A stretch of 6,307 nucleotides of DNA from contig JALQXE010000061.1 of NCBI GenBank assembly GCA_023263235.1, positions 1-6,307 of the forward strand. Direction: 5' to 3'. A program made the position numbers and the translations under genes. Source of the stretch: Sediminibacterium sp. (GTDB lineage: Bacteria; Bacteroidota; Bacteroidia; Chitinophagales; Chitinophagaceae). The notes under the pieces were generated by a model. That model ran no database searches. It was not told the DNA's origin and was given only the letters and a program-made list of their open reading frames with translations. How positions within the stretch are numbered: the stretch's first letter is position 1; each line of letters begins with the position of its first letter. Positions 1 to 6,307 of this stretch are shown here, piece after piece.

Positions 1-70
1 AGCTAACATTAGTTCCATTACATGAACCGGATCTTAAATCTACTACAGCATCAAAAGAACTTCCTCCTTT
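1..70 (-). other. Segment discordant with RNase R; possible chimeric junction
   Basis: In frame with rnr, this stretch encodes about 22 residues including SSFDAVVDLRSGSCNGTNVS. RNase R proteins normally continue at this point (after INF...EVRF.LDE.GKP.G) into a conserved AH.LIEEFMLLAN helix, and no trace of it is present in this frame. The observed residues instead resemble the FD.VL..RSG.C..G strand-turn of pre-peptidase C-terminal (PPC)-like beta domains in secreted proteins. The switch falls near the GTTAAAGGAGG at about 63-73. What is seen is the mismatch with remembered family consensus. That it is a misassembled contig end, a recombination junction or a genuine fusion is inference. Confidence 0.5.
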
Positions 71-1252
71 AACAGTTATTCCGGTAGGTTTGCCTTTTTC
101 ATCCAATGTGAATCGTACTTCTTGTGAGGAGAAGTTAATGGCACCATTTTGGAATCTTATTTTCCTCAATTTTTGAGTATAATCCAATAACCATAATATT
201 TCGGCATTATGATCCCCTACTTTCGTTTCAATGATTTCTTGAACCTGCTCATAGGTAAATCTACGATCAGAATAAATGATGGTTTTTCCATACCAAGTAT
301 TTACCATTTTCCCTTGCTCATTAACTTCAAATGTAGTTGAAAAAGTAAGTTTTTCTTCGTGTGGTCTTAAAGAACATAATTCATTTGAAATTCTTTCGGG
401 CAACATTGGGTACACTCTGTCTGGTAAATAAACGGAGGTTGCTCTTTCAAAAGCTTCTTTATCAATTGCAGTATCAGGTTGAACATAATGACTTACGTCA
501 GCAATATGAACACCTATTTCAATATTCCCATTTTCTAATTTTTGAAAAGAAATAGCGTCATCAAAATCTTTAGCATCCACTGGGTCAATTGTGAAAGTGA
601 GTACTTTACGATAATCTTTTCTTTTGGCAATTTCATTTTCTGAAATAGTTTCACTCAATGATCTTGCAAATGCCAAAGTCTCTTCACTAAATTCTAAATT
701 AAAACCTGCTTCAGCTACAATTGACTTCATAGCCAAATCATTCTCTTGTTCTGGAGTGAAAACATTTATTACCTCTCCTTCGGGCTTACGATTTGCATTT
801 TCCCATTTGGTTAGTTGCACAATTACTTTATCCTTGTCCTTTGCTCCTTTCAATTTGTTTAAGGGTATATATATATCGGGCATTGGATAAAGCGTATTTG
901 GGATAAAGAATGCTGTTTTTTCCATGACCTGCATGGTGCCAGCAAAGGAAACTTGTTTTCTTTTTAATACCTCGAGGATTTTACCTTCTTTTTTACCAGA
1001 ACCTTGTCTGATTTTTGTAATTTTTACGGCAACCTCATCCCCTTTTAATGCTGTATTAAAATCGGTTGGGAAAACAAGAATATCATTTTCCATATTAGGC
1101 ACCATTACAAATCCCATTCCTGATTTTGCTATATCTAATACCCCTTTGTATGTATTAACAATATTGGTTTGCTTGGAAGTATGGTGTGTTTTAGTCGTCT
1201 TTTTTGACGACTTATTCGAATTTTTCTTTGTTGATTTTTTTTTAATTCCCAT
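1..1252 (-). CDS. rnr: Ribonuclease R, N-terminal part (runs off left edge)
   Basis: RNase R is a processive 3'-to-5' exoribonuclease of the RNB family that degrades structured RNA in the cytoplasm. The frame is open from ATG at 1250-1252 to the window edge, giving 417 codons; about 700 would be usual, so the 3' part is missing. A Lys/Ser/Thr-rich tail (residues 4-29) precedes two cold-shock-like OB domains (about 33-95 and 100-165) and the RNB catalytic domain from about 217. The metal-binding aspartates are present in TIDPVDAKDFDDA: D223, D229, D231 and D232. HIADVSHYV (249-257) and the YLPDRVYPMLPERISNELCSL block follow, as expected of the family. The start overlaps the lpxK stop by 11 nt, so this is the last visible gene of the five-gene operon. 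No Shine-Dalgarno is visible. Oddity: after about residue 395 the sequence stops matching RNase R (see the separate entry for positions 1-70). The identification is firm; the integrity of the 3' end is not. Confidence 0.93.
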   Translation of the reverse strand, partial: MGIKKKSTKKNSNKSSKKTTKTHHTSKQTNIVNTYKGVLDIAKSGMGFVMVPNMENDILVFPTDFNTALKGDEVAVKITKIRQGSGKKEGKILEVLKRKQVSFAGTMQVMEKTAFFIPNTLYPMPDIYIPLNKLKGAKDKDKVIVQLTKWENANRKPEGEVINVFTPEQENDLAMKSIVAEAGFNLEFSEETLAFARSLSETISENEIAKRKDYRKVLTFTIDPVDAKDFDDAISFQKLENGNIEIGVHIADVSHYVQPDTAIDKEAFERATSVYLPDRVYPMLPERISNELCSLRPHEEKLTFSTTFEVNEQGKMVNTWYGKTIIYSDRRFTYEQVQEIIETKVGDHNAEILWLLDYTQKLRKIRFQNGAINFSSQEVRFTLDEKGKPTGITVKGGSSFDAVVDLRSGSCNGTNVS

Positions 1253-2330
1253 TAGTGTTGGTATGAAATTTTGCAAGATAGTCAGTGACTAAGGAATTAA
1301 ATGCTTTTTCGGCATTAAATAAAAAATGGGGTTTTATCGGCAATACATATAAAGGAATTTCATTTAATTCTTCCGTGTATTTAACCAATCTCACTGCATC
1401 TTTTTCCGTTGTTAATATAAGCTTACTTTTTGAATGTATTTGATCGAATTTATCTTTTATTTCGTTCAAGTCTTCAATTGAAAAAATATGATGATCGCTG
1501 TAACTTATTTGATAATATGTATTTGTGTGTTCGTGTAAGTATTCCTTTAATGGAAGCGGATTAGCTATGCCACAAACTAAAAGCACTTCGTCTTTTAATG
1601 ATAATGGCCATTCTAAATTAGGATTGTAAATATGATATGGCGTTTCATAAGCAATAGATGTAAAGAATACGCTTTGATGCTGTGCAGGATATATTTTTTC
1701 TATTATTTCATCACGTGCAACTTCTGATAAATCAGAGGGGCATTTGGTCACTACAATAATGTCGGCCCTTTTTGCAGAACCTCTTTCATCACGTAAATCA
1801 CCTGTGGGAAAGAAAATGTCATCACAATATAAATTACTAAAATCTGTGAGTAGAATATTTAACCCTGCAATAATTTCTCTATGTTGAAAAGCATCGTCTA
1901 AAATTATACCAGACAAATTTGGGATATCCTGCACGAGCTGTGGAATCGCCTCAATCCTTCTTTCCCCTACTGCTACCGATACATTAGGATACTTTATATG
2001 AAACTGCATTGGTTCATCGCCAATTTCTAAGGCTGTGGTTTGTGAACCTGCTAATGCATAACCTTTAGTTTTTCTTTTATAACCCCTGCTTAAGGTTGCT
2101 ATTTTATAATCTTCGGAAAGAATAGATAATAAATGTTCTACCATAGGAGACTTTCCTGTACCACCCAATGATAAATTTCCTACACAAATAATTGGAATAT
2201 TAAAACTAACCGATTTTAAAATTTGTTTTTTATACATCCAATTTCTGCAATAAATGATAGCACCATAAAGTATTGCTAATGGAAGTAATAATACTCTAAA
2301 AGATTTTAAAAAAATGGTATTAAAATTCAT
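1242..2330 (-). CDS. lpxK: Tetraacyldisaccharide 4'-kinase (LpxK)
   Basis: LpxK phosphorylates the 4' position of the tetraacyl disaccharide 1-phosphate using ATP, giving lipid IVA, at the cytoplasmic face of the inner membrane. The 362-residue protein is near the family's usual length. Residues 9-33 form a hydrophobic N-terminal membrane-anchoring helix. A Walker A P-loop, VGNLSLGGTGKS, lies at 50-61. SRGYKR (81-86), GDEP (104-107) and the catalytic LDDAFQHR block (144-151, with D145/D146 and H150) follow. PTGDLRD (175-181), VVTKCP and, near the C-terminus, a TEKDAVRL motif are also typical. The ATG at 2328-2330 lies inside the end of the upstream cyclo-ligase gene (11-nt overlap), and its own stop lies inside the start of rnr (11-nt overlap), which implies translational coupling within one transcript. 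It shows that the host makes lipid A and so has an outer membrane. No key residue appears to be missing. Confidence 0.96.
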   Translation of the reverse strand: MNFNTIFLKSFRVLLLPLAILYGAIIYCRNWMYKKQILKSVSFNIPIICVGNLSLGGTGKSPMVEHLLSILSEDYKIATLSRGYKRKTKGYALAGSQTTALEIGDEPMQFHIKYPNVSVAVGERRIEAIPQLVQDIPNLSGIILDDAFQHREIIAGLNILLTDFSNLYCDDIFFPTGDLRDERGSAKRADIIVVTKCPSDLSEVARDEIIEKIYPAQHQSVFFTSIAYETPYHIYNPNLEWPLSLKDEVLLVCGIANPLPLKEYLHEHTNTYYQISYSDHHIFSIEDLNEIKDKFDQIHSKSKLILTTEKDAVRLVKYTEELNEIPLYVLPIKPHFLFNAEKAFNSLVTDYLAKFHTNTNGN

Positions 2331-2883
2331 AAATGGTTGAAGGCGTAATACAATGGGTTAAAGGTACGTCAAATTGATGGGTATCTTCTATTTTTGGGAT
2401 TGGCTCAAAATAAGAAATGCCAATACGAAGACAGGCGTTAGTGTTGTTTTCAAAATAGCGATCATAATACCCTTTTCCAAAACCAATTCTTTGGCCGAAA
2501 ATATCAAATCCCAACATGGGCACTAAAATGGCATCCATTTGAATGATATCAATTTTCTTAATTGGTAAAGGCTCAATTATGCCCCATTTATGTTCAGTAA
2601 ATTCTTCGCTTTCTTCAAAAAATTCAATATTCAATCCATCCTGAACCATTCGGGGGTAGGCAATTGTAATGTTAGGAATAGCGTACTTTAAATATTTTGC
2701 CAGTAAAATAGTATTGGGCTCATTGTGCTTGTCAATAGGGTAAAAATTACCGAGACATTCCATGTTTGCCCATGAAAACTTTTGAAATTGTATTAAAAGA
2801 AGGTCATCTAATTTTAAGCAATCAGATGGCGTTAAATTATTTCGCTTGTTCTTAAAGAATTCTCTAGCTTCTGATTTTTGCAT
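2320..2883 (-). CDS. 5-formyltetrahydrofolate cyclo-ligase
   Basis: This enzyme (MTHFS family, E. coli YgfA/Fau) converts 5-formyl-THF to 5,10-methenyl-THF with ATP hydrolysis, returning a storage or by-product folate to one-carbon metabolism in the cytoplasm. The 187 residues match the usual size. The N-terminal helix has the basic pattern KNKRNNLT (11-18). YPR and the following substrate-binding strand lie at 76-78, WGIIEP at 100-105, and the hallmark nucleotide/folate site VPMLGFD..GQRIGFGKGYYDRY at 121-143. A late FDVPLTHCITP segment (171-181) is typical of the C-terminus. The ATG at 2881-2883 begins 8 nt after the rsmD stop, and the gene end overlaps lpxK by 11 nt. The spacer upstream is A/T-rich with no Shine-Dalgarno, as is normal for Bacteroidota. 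I leave the symbol empty because naming varies between lineages. Confidence 0.95.
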   Translation of the reverse strand: MQKSEAREFFKNKRNNLTPSDCLKLDDLLLIQFQKFSWANMECLGNFYPIDKHNEPNTILLAKYLKYAIPNITIAYPRMVQDGLNIEFFEESEEFTEHKWGIIEPLPIKKIDIIQMDAILVPMLGFDIFGQRIGFGKGYYDRYFENNTNACLRIGISYFEPIPKIEDTHQFDVPLTHCITPSTIYEF

Positions 2884-2891
2884 AATACAAT

Positions 2892-3425
2892 TTACTCAAA
2901 AAAACTAAATATGGTAGTACCATAATTTCTTTCAAAACTATACCCTTTAAATTCCTTATAATTATTTCGGGGGGTATGTTCCAGTATAAAATAACCTTCG
3001 GGGCTAATGAGTTGTTGTTCAACTATGATTTTGGGTAAATGATCAATGGTATTTAATGCATAAGGAGGTCCAGCAAAAATGATATCATATTGATTTTTAC
3101 AGGTGTTTAAAAATTGAAAAACATCCATTTGGAGCAACTGTACGTTCTCCATTTTTAATAATTCAATATTCTTTTTAATAAACCCAAGCATTTGACTGTC
3201 TTTTTCAACAATAGTTAAATCCACTGCACCTCTTGATGCAAGTTCATAACTAATACACCCAGTGCCTCCAAATAAATCTAATGTTTTTGCACCTTCAATT
3301 TGAACCCTATTTTGAAGCATGTTAAATAACCCTTCTTTTGCAATATCGGTGGTTGGCCTTGTATATGGCATATTATGAGGAGGGTTTATTCTTCTTCCTC
3401 CATATTTTCCTGATATGATGCGCAT
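2892..3425 (-). CDS. rsmD: RsmD-family 16S rRNA (guanine-N2)-methyltransferase
   Basis: RsmD transfers a methyl group from S-adenosylmethionine to N2 of G966 (E. coli numbering) of 16S rRNA during 30S assembly. The 177-residue protein is a compact class I Rossmann methyltransferase. It starts with the family-typical MRIISGKYGGRRI, then TRPTTDIAKEGLFNML (22-37). The SAM-binding motif I is LDLFGGTG (49-56), with the acidic ribose-binding E74 in IVEKD and D101 after motif II. The catalytic motif IV reads FAGPPY (117-122): Gly119 stands where the family normally has Asp or Asn in (D/N)PP(Y/F), so full activity is uncertain. The GGA codon (3069-3071) differs by two bases from any Asp or Asn codon, which argues against a single base-call error. 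The gene starts in a TAATG overlap with the stop of the DUF3822 gene. An orthologous adenine- or other-specific methyltransferase cannot be fully excluded. Confidence 0.92.
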   Translation of the reverse strand: MRIISGKYGGRRINPPHNMPYTRPTTDIAKEGLFNMLQNRVQIEGAKTLDLFGGTGCISYELASRGAVDLTIVEKDSQMLGFIKKNIELLKMENVQLLQMDVFQFLNTCKNQYDIIFAGPPYALNTIDHLPKIIVEQQLISPEGYFILEHTPRNNYKEFKGYSFERNYGTTIFSFFE

Positions 3426-4243
3426 TAGAATATAAAATAGGTAGCGTAATTATGATTAGGATAGTTCTTATTCAATGAAGTTTGAACATCTCCCATTTTA
3501 TCCAATACCAATTCAAAATTATTAAAATAAGGGACGATACTATTTACAAAAGAATTTGGCAACTGAGTAACTCCCCATACTTTTAATTGCATTTCATTAA
3601 TATCCGTTAAAATATTTGAACAGGCATTCAAAATCGTATAACAGTTTTGATCGTCACCTTCCAATGTAAAATAATTAATTAGTTGATCTTGACCATTTTC
3701 AACTAATCTTAAACAATAATTGTTGTCAAAAACAAATAACAAAGCAGCATCTTGCGCAGTTTGTGTTAACACAAACTCCATATAATGATGCCATTTTCCA
3801 GTTGGGAAAGATCTAGACAATAATGTACTTAATGCATCGGGGACAGAATAAACCAACACTTTGTCTGTACCCATATTTTTAAAATACAATTCTTCATCAT
3901 TGCTATTGCCATGCACTAAATCCAATTCCTGTTGATACCTTAAAGTATCTTCTTTAGCTAATTTTTTTGTCACCAAGCATCTTTGATTGTTCCAAACAAA
4001 GTGGATATTTGCAAATACATGTTGTATTAATTTTGAATTATTCTGCAAATAAGCAATGAGTTGATGCCAGCCAATATTGTCGGTACTATTTACAAAATGT
4101 TCAAAGGCAACGTATTGATTTGTTTGAATATTTTTTACGGAAAATACAATAGAGTCTTTGTCAACAATTAAATATAAATCTTCTACTTTATTGTTGAAAG
4201 TGCCTACTAGATCCGTATAAATTCCAATTTTCTTTTTTGCCAT
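3425..4243 (-). CDS. DUF3822 family protein (function unknown)
   Basis: This 272-residue soluble protein resembles the Bacteroidota-restricted DUF3822 family; I base that on the sequence character and on its position immediately upstream of rsmD, a neighbourhood I recall for this family. No catalytic motif is evident. There is no signal peptide or membrane segment. The N-terminus begins MAKKKIGIYTDL, after which alternating hydrophobic and polar residues suggest beta strands (for example DLYLIVDKDSIVFSVKN and VLVYSVPDALSTLL). Aromatic residues are frequent throughout, and the C-terminus ends in HNYATYFIF. It is the first gene of the five-gene minus-strand operon, and its stop overlaps the rsmD ATG by one nucleotide (TAATG), so the two are probably translationally coupled. 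A link to ribosome assembly or RNA work is only a guess from this pairing. The coding status is solid; the family name is likely; the function is unknown. Confidence 0.85.
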   Translation of the reverse strand: MAKKKIGIYTDLVGTFNNKVEDLYLIVDKDSIVFSVKNIQTNQYVAFEHFVNSTDNIGWHQLIAYLQNNSKLIQHVFANIHFVWNNQRCLVTKKLAKEDTLRYQQELDLVHGNSNDEELYFKNMGTDKVLVYSVPDALSTLLSRSFPTGKWHHYMEFVLTQTAQDAALLFVFDNNYCLRLVENGQDQLINYFTLEGDDQNCYTILNACSNILTDINEMQLKVWGVTQLPNSFVNSIVPYFNNFELVLDKMGDVQTSLNKNYPNHNYATYFIF

Positions 4244-4247
4244 AGCT

Positions 4248-4256
4248 CAAATCTTA
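4248..4256 (-). promoter_or_regulatory. Candidate -7-like element for the minus-strand operon
   Basis: On the minus strand TAAGATTTG ends 4 nt before the ATG of the DUF3822 gene. It resembles the Bacteroidota -7 box TAnnTTTG but with three rather than two bases between TA and TTTG. No clear -33 TTTG sits at the expected distance. A second imperfect candidate, TAGTTTTA at 4297-4290, would give a leader of around 40 nt. The operon promoter must lie in or near 4244-4315 because the opposite gene begins at 4316, but the exact element is uncertain. Confidence 0.25.
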
Positions 4257-4301
4257 TGCAATGATATAAAAAAAGGTGCAGTTCTTTGCTAAAACTAATT
4301 G

Positions 4302-4309
4302 TAGATTTG
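4302..4309 (+). promoter_or_regulatory. -7 promoter element (TAnnTTTG) of the MATE gene
   Basis: TAGATTTG is an exact match to the Bacteroidota sigma-70-type -7 consensus TAnnTTTG. It ends 6 nt before the ATG at 4316. A TTTG occurs upstream at 4285-4288, but the 13-nt spacing is shorter than the roughly 19-21 nt usual for the -33 box, so the upstream half is weak. With the normal distance to the transcription start, the mRNA would begin at or within a few bases of the ATG, making it leaderless or nearly so. This placement also argues against the in-frame TTG at 4286 as the start. Confidence 0.45.
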
Positions 4310-4315
4310 CAAAAT

Positions 4316-5674
4316 ATGAGCAGTTCACAAGCTACCCCATCCTTACAAGTCACCATTAGCAGTAAGCAAATATTAGCTATTTCCCTACCTATAGCATTGG
4401 CCATTTTAGTGCCCCAAATTAATTTTGTTATTAACAATATTTTTTTAGGTGCATTAAGTGCTCAGGCATTAGCAATCGGAGGAATAACCGGTGTATTTTA
4501 TCTCATATTTGGTGTAATGGGACAGGGTTTAAATAATGGTCTTCAAGCCCTAATTTCAAGAAGAGCAGGTGAAAATCGTATTGATGAAATTGGTGTATTG
4601 TTTTCTCAAGGGGTGATTATTTCAATTGTTCTATCCATTATTGGTATATCCTTCACCTATTTTGTTGTACCTGGTCTTTTTCATAGTTTATTAAAGGACC
4701 CTGTACGTGCTAATATGGTTATAGATTTTTTGAAAATAAGAATTTGGGGACTCCCCTTTTTATTTATTTATCAAATGAGAAATGCACTTTTGGTAGGCAC
4801 CAATCAAAGTAATTTTTTAATTCTTGGAACCGCTACCGAAGCGATTGTAAATATCTTTTTTGATTATAGTTTAATTTTTGGTCATTTCGGATTTGTAAAA
4901 ATGGGATTAAATGGAGCTGCTTATGCTTCAATTATTGCCGAAGCAATGGGCTTGTTCGTTATTTATTTAGTAATACATTATCAAAAAATTGGTGCTCGTT
5001 TTGAACTATTTAAACATTTTAGTTTTAGATGGAATTATATCAAATTAATACTAACTCAGTCTGCTCCAATAATAATGCAGTATATGATAAGTATAGTTAG
5101 CTGGGAAATATTTTATATTTTAATTGAACATAGAGGAGAACAATCACTTGCAGTTTCCAATGCTATGCGCAACATATTTGGATTTTTTGGAAGTTTTACT
5201 TGGGCATTTGCTGCTACGTCCAATACCATGGTGAGCAATATTATTGGTCAAAACATGGAGGATAAGGTGGTTATACTAATTCATAAAATTACAAAATGGA
5301 GTCTTGGGTTTGCATTCGCTGTATGTATTTTGTTAAACGTTTTTGCTACACCATTTCTTTCAATTTATGGTCAGGGTGCTGGATTCTTACAAGAAGGCAT
5401 TCCTGTTTTAAGAGTGGTTTCTATTGCCCTTTTATTTATGTCGGTTGCAACCATATGGTTAAATGGTGTGACAGGTACAGGACAATCAAAAATCAATTTA
5501 GGTATTGAATTTATTGCGATTATAATTTATTTAATCTACGCCTATTTTACAATAGAGTACTTTAATTTTCCAATAACAATTGGATGGATGTGTGAAATAA
5601 TTTATTGGATTACTTTACTAATCCCCTCCTATTGGTATATTAAATCAAATAAATGGAAGGGTAAAAAAATATAG
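4316..5674 (+). CDS. MATE family (NorM/DinF-type) efflux transporter
   Basis: MATE proteins of the MOP superfamily export organic cations, drugs or metabolites across the inner membrane in exchange for sodium ions or protons. From the ATG at 4316 the protein has 452 residues, the usual size, with about twelve hydrophobic helices near residues 17-38, 49-70, 92-118, 135-158, 165-188, 195-221, 242-270, 278-310, 325-348, 360-382, 393-413 and 418-437. Family features include SLPIAL...P in helix 1, GQGLNNGLQALISRRAGE after helix 2, LVGTNQSNFLIL before helix 5, GLNGAAYASIIAE at helix 6, SNAMRNIFGFFGSFTWAFA with NIIGQ around helix 8, and NGVTGTGQSKINLG before helix 11. An in-frame TTG at 4286 could add 10 residues but overlaps the promoter, so I prefer 4316. 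It is a single gene, divergent from the operon on its left and convergent with folB on its right. The substrate cannot be inferred from sequence, and a role in drug resistance should not be assumed. Confidence 0.93.
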   Translation: MSSSQATPSLQVTISSKQILAISLPIALAILVPQINFVINNIFLGALSAQALAIGGITGVFYLIFGVMGQGLNNGLQALISRRAGENRIDEIGVLFSQGVIISIVLSIIGISFTYFVVPGLFHSLLKDPVRANMVIDFLKIRIWGLPFLFIYQMRNALLVGTNQSNFLILGTATEAIVNIFFDYSLIFGHFGFVKMGLNGAAYASIIAEAMGLFVIYLVIHYQKIGARFELFKHFSFRWNYIKLILTQSAPIIMQYMISIVSWEIFYILIEHRGEQSLAVSNAMRNIFGFFGSFTWAFAATSNTMVSNIIGQNMEDKVVILIHKITKWSLGFAFAVCILLNVFATPFLSIYGQGAGFLQEGIPVLRVVSIALLFMSVATIWLNGVTGTGQSKINLGIEFIAIIIYLIYAYFTIEYFNFPITIGWMCEIIYWITLLIPSYWYIKSNKWKGKKI

Positions 5675-5682
5675 ACATTCCC

Positions 5683-6057
5683 TTAATGCCCAGCTCTCAG
5701 TTTTATGAGCGAAACAGACATATTGCCATTTAATGAATTTACAAACACTTTTGATTTAGTAATATGTATGCTTACCTTTTGGGCAAGATTAAATTGTGTT
5801 AAAATTTCATTTGCAATATCTCCTGCAAGCGTTTCTAATATAGGGGTTGGGGTTTGCATTCTTACTTTCACTAAATCATAAACCTTTACATAGTCAATGG
5901 TTTGTTCTATAGTGGTAATGTTATCTTCAGAAGGAAATAATTCAATCGCCAAATTAACAATAAAATTATTTCCTATTTTTTGTTCTTCCTTATACAACCC
6001 ATGATATCCATAAAATTGAACATTGTTTAAATGTATGGTCATTAGGTTATTGCACAT
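5683..6057 (-). CDS. folB: Dihydroneopterin aldolase (FolB)
   Basis: FolB cleaves 7,8-dihydroneopterin to 6-hydroxymethyl-7,8-dihydropterin and glycolaldehyde in the cytoplasmic folate pathway. The protein is 124 residues from the ATG at 6055-6057, or 119 from the in-frame ATG at 6040-6042. The second start (MTIHLNNVQFYGYHG) matches the family N-terminus better, but neither has a Shine-Dalgarno. Aligned by eye with the Staphylococcus aureus enzyme, the key positions are all present: E25 after FYGYHGLYKE, Y56 in IDYVKVYD, E75 in ILETLAGDIANEI, and the catalytic K101 in HITK. The loop after the lysine lacks the prolines common elsewhere (KSKVFVNSLNG), a mild divergence. The longer start lies 1 nt after the trxB stop, so the two are probably cotranscribed. 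Its stop is 8 nt from the stop of the convergent MATE gene. Confidence 0.93.
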   Translation of the reverse strand: MCNNLMTIHLNNVQFYGYHGLYKEEQKIGNNFIVNLAIELFPSEDNITTIEQTIDYVKVYDLVKVRMQTPTPILETLAGDIANEILTQFNLAQKVSIHITKSKVFVNSLNGNMSVSLIKLRAGH

Positions 6058-6058
6058 A

Positions 6059-6307
<249 letters not shown>

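Noticed and set aside
361..1292. Plus-strand open frames at 361-555, 624-890 and 924-1292
   Set aside because: They lie antisense to rnr, whose minus-strand frame is unbroken and carries recognisable RNB and OB domain motifs. Their translations look like no family.
4286..4315. TTG at 4286 as the MATE start
   Set aside because: It would place the start codon upstream of the TAGATTTG promoter element and add 10 residues with no family similarity; ATG at 4316 is better.
4207..4437. Minus-strand open frame across the divergent promoter
   Set aside because: It overlaps the start of the DUF3822 gene and is antisense to the first MATE helices. Its hydrophobic, cysteine-rich translation is a shadow of the MATE coding sequence.
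5296..5508. Plus-strand 70-codon frame inside the MATE gene
   Set aside because: It is an out-of-frame shadow of well-conserved MATE helices 9-11, with no family resemblance.
5657..5684. AAGGG/CCCTT inverted repeat as a terminator
   Set aside because: The stem is only 5 bp with an 18-nt loop and lacks a following T-tract in either direction, so it is too weak to annotate.

Overview
This is a dense, AT-rich bacterial window with almost no non-coding DNA. Several traits point to the phylum Bacteroidota, probably the Chitinophagales/Chitinophagaceae side: a DUF3822-family gene directly upstream of rsmD, start codons without Shine-Dalgarno sequences, a TAnnTTTG-type promoter element, and the protein sequences themselves. 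The phylum is well supported. The family-level placement is an impression from the proteins, not a computed result.

Layout. Positions 1-4243 hold five genes on the minus strand, packed like one operon. In transcription order they are a DUF3822 protein (4243-3425), the RsmD-family 16S rRNA methyltransferase (3425-2892), 5-formyltetrahydrofolate cyclo-ligase (2883-2320), the lipid A kinase lpxK (2330-1242), and the 5' two-thirds of ribonuclease R, rnr (from 1252 to the window edge). The junctions are a 1-nt TAATG overlap, an 8-nt gap, and two 11-nt overlaps. A short divergent promoter region (4244-4315) separates this block from a plus-strand MATE-family membrane transporter (4316-5674). The transporter converges, with only 8 nt between stop codons, on a minus-strand pair: the end of thioredoxin reductase (trxB, running in from the right edge to 6059) followed by dihydroneopterin aldolase (folB, about 6057-5683).

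Roles. The genes are housekeeping: rRNA modification and RNA decay (rsmD, rnr), folate synthesis and salvage (folB, cyclo-ligase), outer-membrane lipid A synthesis (lpxK), thiol redox balance (trxB) and export (MATE). Nothing here looks like a mobile element, CRISPR array, RNA gene or defence system, and I found no convincing new multi-gene system.

Three points deserve a second look. First, the last ~22 readable codons of rnr at the left edge (about positions 1-70) do not continue the RNase R family sequence; they resemble a secreted beta-domain protein, which suggests an assembly chimera or a real rearrangement. Second, RsmD carries glycine where the catalytic (D/N)PPY motif normally has Asp or Asn. 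Third, the MATE gene has a promoter element so close to its ATG that the mRNA may be leaderless.
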